In this document: piece after piece, positions 43,635-51,182 of the stretch
Position numbering within the stretch: the first letter of the stretch is position 1
Layout: every line of letters starts with the position of its first letter
Origin: an uncultured Kiritimatiellota bacterium
GTDB lineage: Bacteria > Verrucomicrobiota > Kiritimatiellia > RFP12 > UBA1067
Assembly: GCA_934635385.1 (NCBI GenBank)
Contig: CAKTZI010000004.1
Coordinates: forward strand, 60,208 to 124,207
Direction of reading: 5' to 3'
DNA: 64,000 bases
The notes under the pieces: model-generated
The model's database searches: none
Told to the model about the DNA's origin: nothing
Seen by the model: the letters and a program-made list of their open reading frames with translations, nothing else
Made by a program: the position numbers and the translations under genes

Positions 43635-44201
43635 ATGAAAAGGATATTCATACTCGCAGGCGCGAACGGCAGCGGAAAGAGCACAATTGCAAAAGTCCTG
43701 CTGCCAACGGTCGGAATTGCCTATGTCAATCCCGATGACATCGCATGCGAATTGAATCCTTTAGATTTCACGTCCGTGAAAATTGCCGCAGGCCGTGAAG
43801 CACTGCGACGCATTGACGAGTTGATGACGCGCGGTGAATCGTTCGCTCTTGAAACAACGCTTTCGGGGCTTTCCTACGTCAAGACATTCAACCAAGCCCG
43901 GCAATTGGGCTATGAGACGGTATTGGCTTATGTCTATGTCGATTCATCCGACGTTTGCATTGCCCGCATCGCCGCGCGCGTGAAGAACGGGGGCCATCCG
44001 GTGCCTGATGCCGATGTCCGGCGTCGGTATGTGCGCAGCAAGCGGAACTTCCTTGATGTGTACGCCCCACTGGTCGACCACTGGATGCTCTACTACAATG
44101 GAGGAGCCGATCTCACCCTCGTGGCGCATGGGAATGTGAAAGTCGTCGTACTGTCGCAAGAGCGCCTCGATGCGTTCAAGGAGGACATATGCCTGAAATA
44201 G
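43635..44201 (+). CDS. Zeta toxin-like P-loop kinase (COG4185 type)
   Basis: A 188-aa protein. Walker A is LAGANGSGKSTIAK at residues 7-20. NPDDIACELN fits the conserved Asp after strand 2, and ALETTLSGLSYVK the Glu/Thr substrate motif. RRYVRSKRNFLDVY gives the lid arginines. Zeta toxins phosphorylate UDP-N-acetylglucosamine and block wall synthesis. COG4185 members are shorter relatives often annotated as predicted ABC-type ATPases. The gene has its own short-leader promoter. A 52-aa ORF with a strong ribosome binding site overlaps its 3' end by 13 nt and is the obvious partner candidate. Confidence 0.82.
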   Translation: MKRIFILAGANGSGKSTIAKVLLPTVGIAYVNPDDIACELNPLDFTSVKIAAGREALRRIDELMTRGESFALETTLSGLSYVKTFNQARQLGYETVLAYVYVDSSDVCIARIAARVKNGGHPVPDADVRRRYVRSKRNFLDVYAPLVDHWMLYYNGGADLTLVAHGNVKVVVLSQERLDAFKEDICLK

Positions 44202-44347
44202 TCGAGAAGATGACGCAAATCGGATGCACCGCCGTCAAGGCGGCGCAAGAGGAGAATCGCCGCAAGGGCATCGCGAACGTCTATGTCCTGAACGGAAAAC
44301 TCGTCTGGCAACTGCCAGACGGGAGCATCACAACAAAACCTCAATAA
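44189..44347 (+). CDS. 52-aa protein, candidate antitoxin of the zeta-like kinase
   Basis: ATG at 44189 is preceded by AAGGAGG at an ideal distance, the best ribosome binding site in the window. The protein begins MPEIVEKMTQIGCTAVKAAQ, continues with ENRRKGIANVYVLNGKLVWQ, and ends LPDGSITTKPQ. The first half looks helical and the second like a small beta hairpin. The overlap with the toxin gene and the strong translation signal fit an antitoxin made in excess. Classical epsilon antitoxins are larger, so this would be a different type. No family recognised; the function is inference from position. Confidence 0.6.
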   Translation: MPEIVEKMTQIGCTAVKAAQEENRRKGIANVYVLNGKLVWQLPDGSITTKPQ

Positions 44348-44358
44348 CAGGCCAAGTT

Positions 44359-45552
44359 TTGCGGAAGAAGAACGTCTTTGTCGTCATCGACATGAGCGCC
44401 GGGATCTCCGCGCGCGAAGTCCTCTCGGGCATCTTCAAGTTCGTCAACGCGGGTCGTCCCTGGGCGCTGCGCCTCATCCAGCTGCCGGGCGAGTCGCTCG
44501 CCGCGACCGTCGCGGGCGAACTGGCGGCGAGCGTCGACGGCCTTATCGTGACGTGCGAGTCGGACGCGCTCTCCAACCGGATGATCGCCGCCGCGACCGA
44601 CGTGCCGACCGTCTTCGTGGACGTCCGAAACGACCTCTTCGAGCGGCGCAGCCAGAAGGTCGCCTTCGTCCGCAACGACAACGAGGGGGTCGGCGCGGCC
44701 GGGGCCCGCTACCTCGCCGCGCTCGGCGACTTCAACGCCTTCGGCTTCGTGCCGGACATCGACGGCCGCCCCTGGTCGACGCTGCGAGAGCGGGCGTTCC
44801 GCCGGACGCTTGAGCGGCGCGGGCACACCGTCCGCACGTTCGACGGCGGCTCGAAGCATCCCGCCGAAGACCAGGCCCGGATGGTCGACTGGCTCCGTGA
44901 GCTGCCCAAGCCCGCCGCGCTGATGGCCGCCTACGACTTCCGCGCCACGCAGGTCTGCGAAGCCTGCGCCGTCGCCGGACTCCGCCTGCCCGAGCAGGTC
45001 GCCCTGATCGGCGTCGACAACGACGAGCTGCTCTGCACGTCGGTGACGCCCGCGCTGTCGAGCGTCCGGCCCGACCATGTGCACGAAGGCTATCTGGGGG
45101 CCGCAGAGCTCGACCGGCTCTTCCGGCTTGGACGGCGCGCGACGCGACGCGAGGTGTTCTGCCGCATCAGCGGCATCGTCGAGCGCGAATCGACCCGCCC
45201 CGGCCCGCCGTCCGCCACGCTCATCCGCCGTGCGCTCGCGTTCATCGACGCCAACGACCACGCGAACCTGCGCGTCACCGACGTCGCCACGGATCTTGGC
45301 GTCTCGCGCCGCCTCCTCGAGCGGCGGTTCCGCGAGATTCGCGGCGAATCGGTCAACGACTGCATCCTCGCGCGGCGGCTGGCCGTCGTCAGGCATCTCC
45401 TGAAGACGACCCGGCGCAGCTGCGCGAAGATCGCCGCCGAATGCGGCTTCCCCAACGCGAACTACCTCTCGCACCTCTTCACGCGCAAGACCGGCCTGTC
45501 CATGCGCGCCTACCGCGCCGACGGACGTTCTGCGAAGACGAAAGCCCCCTAG
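44359..45552 (+). CDS. XylR-type regulator, LacI-like domain plus AraC HTH
   Basis: A protein of about 397 aa, paralogous to the one at 636. The effector domain runs from RKKNVFVVIDMSAGISAREVL to VALIGVDNDELLCTSVTPALSSVRPDH. The C-terminal AraC HTH pair is LRVTDVATDLGVSRRLLERRF and CAKIAAECGFPNANYLSHLF. No ATG lies at the N-terminus; TTG at 44359 is the best start, 11 nt after the small ORF stop. The frame upstream of it overlaps that ORF. It lies at the head of the leftward GH island, which makes it the prime candidate for controlling that island in response to a liberated sugar. Confidence 0.85.
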   Translation: MRKKNVFVVIDMSAGISAREVLSGIFKFVNAGRPWALRLIQLPGESLAATVAGELAASVDGLIVTCESDALSNRMIAAATDVPTVFVDVRNDLFERRSQKVAFVRNDNEGVGAAGARYLAALGDFNAFGFVPDIDGRPWSTLRERAFRRTLERRGHTVRTFDGGSKHPAEDQARMVDWLRELPKPAALMAAYDFRATQVCEACAVAGLRLPEQVALIGVDNDELLCTSVTPALSSVRPDHVHEGYLGAAELDRLFRLGRRATRREVFCRISGIVERESTRPGPPSATLIRRALAFIDANDHANLRVTDVATDLGVSRRLLERRFREIRGESVNDCILARRLAVVRHLLKTTRRSCAKIAAECGFPNANYLSHLFTRKTGLSMRAYRADGRSAKTKAP

Positions 45553-45562
45553 GGCGTGTCAT

Positions 45563-46864
45563 TCATCCCTTCGGCCAGAACTTGTCGGCGAGCTTGGACG
45601 GGATGCCGACTTCGCCCTTCTCGAAGTTGTCGGCGAGGATCTTCCAGCCGAGGTCGAGCGCCTGCTCCAGCGGGATGTTGACGGACAGGTCCATCATCTC
45701 GCGCTCGAAGTCGGCCCCGTACTTGAGGAGCTTCTGGTCCCACGCGCTCATCTTGAAGCCCATCGACTGCTTCTCGACCGTCTCCTTGTACTGCGCGTAG
45801 ATCTTGATCATCGCGTCCATCACCGTGCGGTGGTCTTCGCGTGTCGCCTTGTTGACCTGCTGCTTCAGGCGCGAGAGCGAGCCGAACGGCTCGATGCGGC
45901 CGTTCTTCAGGTAGAACTGACCCTCGGTGATGTAGCCCGTGTTGTCCGGAACCGGGTGCGTGACGTCGTCGCCCGGCATCGTCGTCACGGCGAGGATCGT
46001 GATCGAGCCCGCGCCGTCGAAGTCCACCGCCTTCTCGTAGCGCGCGGCGAGCTGCGAGTAGAGGTCGCCCGGATAGCCGCGGTTCGAGGGAATCTGCTCC
46101 ATCGTGATCGCGATCTCCTTCATCGCGTCCGCGAACGACGTCATGTCCGTGAGAAGCACGAGCACGTTCTTCCCCTCCAGCGCGAACTTCTCCGCGACGG
46201 CGAGCGAGACGTCCGGGACGAGCATGCACTCAACCGTCGGGTCCGCCGCCGTGTGGACGAACATGACCGTCTTCGCGAGCGCGCCGGACTGGTCGAGCGT
46301 CGAGCGGAACTTCAGGTACTCGTCGTACTTGAGGCCCATCCCGCCGATGACGATCACGTCCGAGTCGGCCTGCAGCGCGATGCGCGCGAGAAGCTCGTTG
46401 TACGGCTCGCCCGCCCGCGCGAAGATCGGCAGCTTCTGCGACTTCACGAGCGAGTTGAAGAGATCGATCATCGGGATGTTCGTGCGCACCATCTCGTGCG
46501 GCATGATGCGCTTCGCCGGGTTCACCGACGGCTGGCCGATCGGCGACATCTCGCCCTCGATCGCCGGGCCGCCGTCGCGCGGCACACCCGCGCCGGTGAA
46601 CGCGCGCCCCAGGAGGTCGTGCGAAAAGGGAACCTTCATCGTCTCGCCGAGGAAGCGGACGCGCGCGGCCGTGTCGACGCCGCGCGCCCCGGCGAAGATC
46701 TGAAGCGTCACGCTGTCGCCGTCGAGCTTGATGACCTGCGCGAGAGACGTGCCCGCGCGGGACTCGACTTCGGCGATCTCGTTGTACTTCACGCCCTCGG
46801 CGCGAAGCGTGGCGACCGAGCCCGACAGGGCGTCGATCTTATGGTACACCTTGTTGTTGAACAT
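45563..46864 (-). CDS. V/A-type ATP synthase subunit B
   Basis: A 433-aa non-catalytic nucleotide-binding subunit of the V1/A1 head. Diagnostic strings are GRAFTGAGVPRDGGPAI, QKLPIFARAGEPYNELLARI, GSITILAVTTMPGDDVTHPVPDNTGYITEGQ and SLSRLKQQV. The catalytic P-loop of subunit A is absent, as expected for B. These genes normally stand in an operon with E, A, D, I and K; here the neighbours are a convergent regulator and a MATE gene, so it is isolated. A TATAAT box 7 nt upstream would make a leaderless monocistronic mRNA. Confidence 0.92.
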   Translation of the reverse strand: MFNNKVYHKIDALSGSVATLRAEGVKYNEIAEVESRAGTSLAQVIKLDGDSVTLQIFAGARGVDTAARVRFLGETMKVPFSHDLLGRAFTGAGVPRDGGPAIEGEMSPIGQPSVNPAKRIMPHEMVRTNIPMIDLFNSLVKSQKLPIFARAGEPYNELLARIALQADSDVIVIGGMGLKYDEYLKFRSTLDQSGALAKTVMFVHTAADPTVECMLVPDVSLAVAEKFALEGKNVLVLLTDMTSFADAMKEIAITMEQIPSNRGYPGDLYSQLAARYEKAVDFDGAGSITILAVTTMPGDDVTHPVPDNTGYITEGQFYLKNGRIEPFGSLSRLKQQVNKATREDHRTVMDAMIKIYAQYKETVEKQSMGFKMSAWDQKLLKYGADFEREMMDLSVNIPLEQALDLGWKILADNFEKGEVGIPSKLADKFWPKG

Positions 46865-46871
46865 GGGTCGA

Positions 46872-46877
46872 ATTATA
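46872..46877 (-). promoter_or_regulatory. -10 box 7 nt before the V-ATPase B gene
   Basis: GGTATAAT on the minus strand ends at 46872; the ATG is at 46864. Same spacing as at 570 and 53099. Confidence 0.6.
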
Positions 46878-46904
46878 CCACAAATCCGCCGCAGACTTCA
46901 AACG

Positions 46905-48254
46905 TCAGACCAATTTGATCCGCCGCCAGCGGCCGCAGCGCCAGCGGACGGCCGAGCCGACGCTGATGACGACGACGTAGACGATCATCGTGCCCCACAG
47001 GGCCGGCATCGTGTTGCGGAAGTGCCGCACGAGGAAGACGAGCGGCAGCCAGAGGGCAAACGCATTCAGGAGCATCCAGCCCATCACGAACTTCGTGTCG
47101 CCCGCGCCTTTGAGCGCACCCGAGAGGATGATGTCCGCCGCGTCGAAGAGCATCCACGCCGACATGAGGCAGAGCAGTGTCGTGCCGAGCGCGTGGAATG
47201 CCGCCGGATCCGCGAGGTCAGGCGAGGCATAGAGCGCAAGGAGCGGGCGGCGGAACGCGAGCACGCCAAGGCAGGCGATCAGGGTAAAGCCAAGGCCGAG
47301 CGCCAGCGTGCGCCGCAGCGCCCGCCGGGCCTCGGCGTCGTCCCCCCGGCCGCGCGCCTGCCCGACGAGCGTCTGCGCGCCGAGCGCAAAGCCCGTCATC
47401 GGCGCGAAGAGAAGGTAGTTCACCGTGAAGCAGGCGTTCGACACCGCGAACGCCTCGCCGCCCACACGCCCCGTCACGAAAACGAAGATCGTGAACGACA
47501 ACATGTTGAGGACCTCGTAGCCGCCCGCCGGGATGCCGAAGCGCAACAGGCGGACGGCGAGCGAACGGACGGACGGCTGCGCGAAGTCAGACCACGTGCA
47601 GACGCGCCGGAGGACGGCCGCGAGCAGCAGGCATTGGGCGGCCTGCGCAACGACGGTCGCGGCCGCCGCGCCGGCGATGCCCTGCGGCGCCAGCGACAGG
47701 CGCAGCCCGAAACGCGACAGGTCAAAGCCGAAGATCAGCAGCGGATCCAGCGCAATGTTGATGACGTTCCCGACGAGGTTCACCCAGAAGACGAGACGCG
47801 TGCGCCCGCGCCCCGTCAGATAGGAGATCGCCGCCATCTGGAGGTAGACGAAAACCGAGCCGAGCATCAGGATATCGAAATACGTCCGCTCCATCGCCGC
47901 CATCGCCGGCGTCTCCGCCGTGTGCACGAGAATCCAGTCGCCCAGCCCGCAGACGGGCAGCATCGGCAGGAAGGACAGGAGCGCAATTCCGATCGCCGCC
48001 GCGAGACTCTGGCGACATCCCGTCGCGTCGTCCGCACCATGGTACTGCGCCACGAAGACGCCGGAATAGCCGACGACGGACTGGAAGAAGACCATGAACA
48101 CCCACGCAAGCGTCGTCGCCGGCAGGACGGCCTCCAGCGCCTCCACCGAATAACGCGCGAGAAAGGCACGGTCGACAGACTGCATGAGCGCCGTGTTAAT
48201 CATGCCGAGGGCGAGCGGCCAGACGAGTTTCAATATGTCCAGATAGGGTTTCAC
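46905..48254 (-). CDS. MATE-family multidrug/toxin exporter
   Basis: A 449-aa protein with twelve predicted membrane helices. It includes WPLALGMINTALMQSVDRAFLA in helix 1 and GIPAGGYEVLNMLSFTIFVFV at the start of the second half; the two-fold repeat is typical of MATE transporters driven by Na+ or H+. The start is set at the GTG at 48254 (VKPYLDILKLV). A consensus promoter (TTGACA, 18 nt, TATCAT) lies at 48313-48284 on the minus strand, inside the longer frame that would begin at 48326, so the longer version is unlikely. Substrate unknown. Confidence 0.85.
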   Translation of the reverse strand: MKPYLDILKLVWPLALGMINTALMQSVDRAFLARYSVEALEAVLPATTLAWVFMVFFQSVVGYSGVFVAQYHGADDATGCRQSLAAAIGIALLSFLPMLPVCGLGDWILVHTAETPAMAAMERTYFDILMLGSVFVYLQMAAISYLTGRGRTRLVFWVNLVGNVINIALDPLLIFGFDLSRFGLRLSLAPQGIAGAAAATVVAQAAQCLLLAAVLRRVCTWSDFAQPSVRSLAVRLLRFGIPAGGYEVLNMLSFTIFVFVTGRVGGEAFAVSNACFTVNYLLFAPMTGFALGAQTLVGQARGRGDDAEARRALRRTLALGLGFTLIACLGVLAFRRPLLALYASPDLADPAAFHALGTTLLCLMSAWMLFDAADIILSGALKGAGDTKFVMGWMLLNAFALWLPLVFLVRHFRNTMPALWGTMIVYVVVISVGSAVRWRCGRWRRIKLV

Positions 48255-48283
48255 TTGCGTATCGAATTGACTTGAAGGGCCGA

Positions 48284-48313
48284 ATGATAGCCTTTTTACC
48301 CCCTTTCTGTCAA
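48284..48313 (-). promoter_or_regulatory. Sigma-70-type promoter of the MATE gene
   Basis: -35 TTGACA (48313-48308), 18-nt spacer, -10 TATCAT (48289-48284). The leader is about 25 nt to the GTG start. Confidence 0.65.
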
Positions 48314-48338
48314 GCGACCGATCCATTTTGTCCCGCCG

Positions 48339-48355
48339 TGCGACAAGGTGTCGCA
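48339..48355. promoter_or_regulatory. Palindrome TGCGACA-AGG-TGTCGCA upstream of hsp20
   Basis: Perfect 7-bp arms and a 3-bp spacer, centred about 67 nt upstream of the predicted sigma-54 start site. It is a candidate activator (enhancer-binding protein) site or a repressor operator. Confidence 0.6.
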
Positions 48356-48386
48356 GACGCGACCGCGCCGCTCGCCGTCTGCCGTG

Positions 48387-48403
48387 TTGGCACGGGCTTT
48401 GCA
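48387..48403 (+). promoter_or_regulatory. Sigma-54 (-24/-12) promoter of the hsp20 pair
   Basis: TTGGCACGGGCTTTGCA matches the sigma-54 consensus TTGGCACG-N4-TTGCA fully, with GG and GC 10 nt apart. Transcription should start near 48414, about 30 nt before the first Hsp20 ATG. Confidence 0.8.
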
Positions 48404-48442
48404 CAACGACAGGCGTCTGACAAATCTGAAAGGAAACAAAAC

Positions 48443-48823
48443 ATGAACACATTGATGAATATGGATCCGTGGGGCTTTCTGGACGACCTTCTCGGCACGG
48501 GAAGCCGGACGTTCAGGAACATGCGGGCGCGTGCCGCCGGTCGGTTTCCGCCCGTGAACGTGTTCTTGGACGATGACGCCGCGCTGATCGACGTCGAACT
48601 GCCGGGCAAGTCCGCGAAGGACGTCGACCTGACGCTTGAACCGCAGGCCGTGACCATCGCCGACAAGCCGGAAGAGGGCAAGGCCCACGCCTGGAGCCGC
48701 CGGCTGGAGCTGCCGTTCCGCGTCAGCGTCGAAAAGGCGAACGCGAAGTTCACGGACGGCGTCCTGCGCATCGAGCTGCCGAAGGCCGAGGCGACGGGCG
48801 TCCACAAGATCGCGATCCAGTAA
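48443..48823 (+). CDS. Small heat shock protein, Hsp20 family (1)
   Basis: A 126-aa ATP-independent holdase chaperone. The alpha-crystallin domain covers about residues 37-126: FPPVNVFLDDDAALIDVELPG at its start and the characteristic FTDGVLRIELPKAE (A-x-x-x-n-G-v-L pattern) near its end. The short N-terminus MNTLMNMDPWGFLDDLL is typical. It heads a two-gene operon behind a sigma-54 promoter, with ribosome binding site AAAGGAAA. The C-terminal IxI-like end (HKIAIQ) may mediate oligomer contacts. Confidence 0.92.
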   Translation: MNTLMNMDPWGFLDDLLGTGSRTFRNMRARAAGRFPPVNVFLDDDAALIDVELPGKSAKDVDLTLEPQAVTIADKPEEGKAHAWSRRLELPFRVSVEKANAKFTDGVLRIELPKAEATGVHKIAIQ

Positions 48824-48864
48824 ACCGCGATCCGCTAACCGAATCTGAAAAAGGAGGAAAGAAA

Positions 48865-49200
48865 ATGAACGAAGAGAAATTTGTGGTCCCGACGGCGACA
48901 TTCGTCGAGAAACCCGAAGAGTACGAGCTGAAGGTCGAGGTTCCCGGCGTCGGCAAGGAAGACGCCGAGCTGCACATGGACGGCAAGACCCTCACGCTGA
49001 AGACGCACGCGAAGTACCAGAACCCGGCCGGCTTCCGCGAAGTCGCGCACGAGTTCGACCGGACGAACTACGCGATCAGCGCGGAACTGCCCGAAATGGC
49101 GGATCCGAAGACCCTGACGGCCAAGCTTGAGAACGGACTTCTCACGGTCGTCATCAAGAAGCGCGCCGAATCCAAGCCGACGCAGATCCAGATCCAGTAA
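48865..49200 (+). CDS. Small heat shock protein, Hsp20 family (2)
   Basis: A 111-aa second Hsp20 with the crystallin domain almost from the start: ATFVEKPEEYELKVEVPGVG and LTAKLENGLLTVVIKKRAES. The C-terminal PTQIQIQ carries an IxI motif. It is 41 nt downstream of the first hsp20, with ribosome binding site AAGGAGG. The pair probably forms mixed oligomers, like IbpA/IbpB. The dimer-forming loop (YQNPAGFREVAHEFD) is longer than in the first copy. Confidence 0.92.
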   Translation: MNEEKFVVPTATFVEKPEEYELKVEVPGVGKEDAELHMDGKTLTLKTHAKYQNPAGFREVAHEFDRTNYAISAELPEMADPKTLTAKLENGLLTVVIKKRAESKPTQIQIQ

Positions 49201-49225
49201 GGTTTCGACCGCGCGTCGAATGAAA

Positions 49226-49266
49226 GACCGCCGCCCCCTCACCGCACGGTGCCGTGGGCGGCGGTC
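49226..49266. terminator. Bidirectional hairpin between hsp20 and the radical SAM gene
   Basis: An 11-bp perfect stem GACCGCCGCCC / GGGCGGCGGTC (49226-49236, 49256-49266) with an inner 5-bp stem. Short T-runs lie on both sides (TTTC on the minus side, ATGTTTTC on the plus side). The radical SAM stop codon lies inside the structure. Confidence 0.7.
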
Positions 49267-50198
49267 ATGTTTTCGCCGAGAAGCGCGAGCTTCGGGTCGG
49301 ACGCCTCGTAGCCCTGAATCCAGCCGTTCTCAAAACCGAAGTCAGCCGCAGCCTCCGTCACCGATTCGTACTCGTCGCGCGTCACCGCACGGTCAAGCGG
49401 AGGCGTCTCCAATGCCCGATAGGCGGGCGTGTATTGCGCCATGATCGAGACGGGGATTTCGTTCGAGAGCTCCGTCGCGAGCCACGCCAAGTTCTCAATC
49501 GCCTCGTCCGCCAGCCCCGGCAGAACGAGTATGCGCACGATGAGACGCGGCAGAGAAGATTTTCCGCACACCGTTCTCATCCAGGCCCAACGCACGGCGG
49601 CCCGCGCGGCTTCGACATAGCCCGGCGCGGACGAATAGCGAAGGGCCGTCGCGTTGCGTGAGTAACGCAAGTCAAAGAGCGCGCAATCACACAGTTCCGC
49701 ATAGGTTCCGAGGGTCTCGACGCGCTCGTAGCCGGACGAATTCCACACAAACGGAAGCGAAACGCCCTCTTTTCTCAAGATTTCAGCCGCCTCACGGATG
49801 AACGGCAGGTAAGGCGTCGGTGAAACGAGATTCCAGTTCTCGACCCGATCCTTCACGGCCAGATCACGAAAGATGTCCGCCAGCCCCGCCACCGTGAGGT
49901 CTGTCCCCGCGCCTTTCCAGCTCCACGGCGAATTCTGGCAGTAGCGACATTTCATCGTGCAGCGCGAGAAGAAGACGCAGCCCGACCCGCGTTCGCCCGT
50001 AATCGGCGGCTCCTCGCCGAAATGCGGCCCCCACCGAAAGACGCGGGGCCTGTCCCCCGCCCCGCAGAACCCACGGGGCCTGTCCCCAGCCATTGTCAGC
50101 CGGGGTCTGTCCCCACAGATCGGGGGCCTGTCCCCAGGCTGACGATCCACGCCGCAACGATGCGGACAGAGTGCGCACGACTGCAAATCAGCCAACAT
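49239..50198 (-). CDS. Radical SAM protein of the PflA-like/COG1313 type, with palindrome-encoded insert
   Basis: A 319-aa protein. SRCTMKCRYCQNSPWSW carries the CxxxCxxC motif (Cys about 80, 84, 87) that binds the 4Fe-4S cluster. An N-terminal Cys pair (CALCPHRCGVDR) is typical of the COG1313 group (annotated as pyruvate formate-lyase activating enzyme homologues). Between these lies an insert of about 38 residues with GDRP four times (PGDRPPICGDRPRL, MAGDRPRGFCGAGDRP). It is encoded by four GGGGACAGRCCCC palindromes, and family members normally lack it. The gene overlaps the NUDIX stop by 11 nt and is last in the operon. Substrate unknown. Confidence 0.82.
   Translation of the reverse strand: MLADLQSCALCPHRCGVDRQPGDRPPICGDRPRLTMAGDRPRGFCGAGDRPRVFRWGPHFGEEPPITGERGSGCVFFSRCTMKCRYCQNSPWSWKGAGTDLTVAGLADIFRDLAVKDRVENWNLVSPTPYLPFIREAAEILRKEGVSLPFVWNSSGYERVETLGTYAELCDCALFDLRYSRNATALRYSSAPGYVEAARAAVRWAWMRTVCGKSSLPRLIVRILVLPGLADEAIENLAWLATELSNEIPVSIMAQYTPAYRALETPPLDRAVTRDEYESVTEAAADFGFENGWIQGYEASDPKLALLGENMTAAHGTVR
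50045..50135. repeat. Four GGGGACAGRCCCC palindromes inside the radical SAM gene
   Basis: Copies at 50045-50057, 50075-50087, 50102-50114 and 50123-50135, all in one orientation (GGGGYCTGTCCCC on the plus strand). Each encodes GDRP on the gene strand. Confidence 0.85.
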
Positions 50199-50694
50199 AT
50201 CTCTTCATTTCAGGCGGCAAAAGATTCATTTCATCAAGTTTTTCAATCGGACACCAGACAAAATCGATCCAATCCTCTTGCGCCACCACCATCGGCAGCC
50301 GTGGGGACAGGCCCCCGATTCTTGGGGACAGACCCCGTTCATCGACGTGGGGACAGGCCCCAATTGAGTGGGGACAGGCCCCCAGTGTTAGTCGATAAAC
50401 TAACGAGATTTCGCAGTGCGGCTTGCCGTGCTGCTCGAACTGGCTTTCGACGACGCCGAGGAAGTCGCCGACCGTTGCGTCCAGCCCCGTCTCCTCCTTC
50501 ATTTCGCGGACGAGGGCCGCGCGCGACGTCTCGCCGAATTCGATGTGCCCGCCCGGCAAATAGGTGTAACCGCCCTTTTTCGGACGGCACAGGAGGACGT
50601 GTCCATCCACGACACAGACGCCGCGCACGATGTTCTCGATGCCGGAAAGCTCGTATTCGGGCAAATCCACTCGTTTTTCCTCTGTTTCGTTCAT
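50188..50694 (-). CDS. NUDIX hydrolase with palindrome-encoded insert
   Basis: A 168-aa protein that hydrolyses a nucleoside diphosphate linked to another moiety. The Nudix box is complete: GGHIEFGETSRAALVREMKE then ETGLD (G-x5-E-x7-R-E-x2-E-E-x-G). After YRLTL, an insert of about 33 residues (GACPHSIGACPHVDERGLSP...) comes from four palindromes; the fold resumes at VVAQEDWIDFVWCPIEKLDEM. The enzyme may tolerate the insert in a loop. It is coupled to ruvC by ATGA and to the radical SAM gene by overlap. The substrate cannot be predicted. Confidence 0.84.
   Translation of the reverse strand: MNETEEKRVDLPEYELSGIENIVRGVCVVDGHVLLCRPKKGGYTYLPGGHIEFGETSRAALVREMKEETGLDATVGDFLGVVESQFEQHGKPHCEISLVYRLTLGACPHSIGACPHVDERGLSPRIGGLSPRLPMVVAQEDWIDFVWCPIEKLDEMNLLPPEMKRYVG
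50303..50382. repeat. Four GGGGACAGRCCCC palindromes inside the NUDIX gene
   Basis: Copies at 50303-50315, 50324-50336, 50349-50361 and 50370-50382, all oriented opposite to the four in the radical SAM gene. The two clusters face each other across 170 nt. Confidence 0.85.
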
Positions 50695-51182
50695 ATCGGT
50701 TTCTCCAGTGACAGGCGCGAATGCGAATGGGCATGGCAGATGGCAAGCCCCAGCGCGTCCGCCGCATCGTTCTGCGGCAGTTCGGGCAGGGACAAAAGCG
50801 TCTTGATCATCCGCTGAATCTGCTCCTTTTCCGCCAGCCCGTTGCCACAGATCGCCTTCTTCATCCGTCGCGGCTCATATTCGTAGACGGGCAGTTCCGC
50901 ATCCGCCGCCGCCGTCAGCACCGCACCGCGCGCCTCGCCGAGGACGAGCATCGTGCCCGCGTTCTTGCCGTAGATGACGGACTCGATCGCCATGACTTCC
51001 GGGCGGAACGTCGCAATCAGCTCGGACACCTTCGCGTGAATCGCCCGAAGGCAACCCGTGAGCGGCAGCTTCGGCGCGTTTCGGATGTTGCCGCAGCCCC
51101 GCATCACGAGCCGCGAGCCCTGCACTTCCAGGACGCCGTAGCCCGTCGAGCGGAGCGACGTGTCGATGCCCAGAATCGTCAT
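50691..51182 (-). CDS. ruvC: Holliday junction resolvase RuvC
   Basis: A 163-aa endonuclease that resolves Holliday junctions with RuvAB. TILGIDTSLRSTGYGVLE carries the first catalytic Asp (7). AIESVIYGKN carries the Glu near 67, and QNDAADALGLAICH the C-terminal Asp pair. Length is the family norm. The start overlaps the murE stop (ATGA) and the stop overlaps the NUDIX start (ATGA), so the four genes are translated as a unit. ruvA and ruvB are not in the window. Confidence 0.93.
   Translation of the reverse strand: MTILGIDTSLRSTGYGVLEVQGSRLVMRGCGNIRNAPKLPLTGCLRAIHAKVSELIATFRPEVMAIESVIYGKNAGTMLVLGEARGAVLTAAADAELPVYEYEPRRMKKAICGNGLAEKEQIQRMIKTLLSLPELPQNDAADALGLAICHAHSHSRLSLEKPI

Noticed and set aside
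48255..48452. Longer start for the MATE gene
   Set aside because: The extra codons cover a consensus TTGACA/TATCAT promoter for the same gene, so the GTG at 48254 is preferred.
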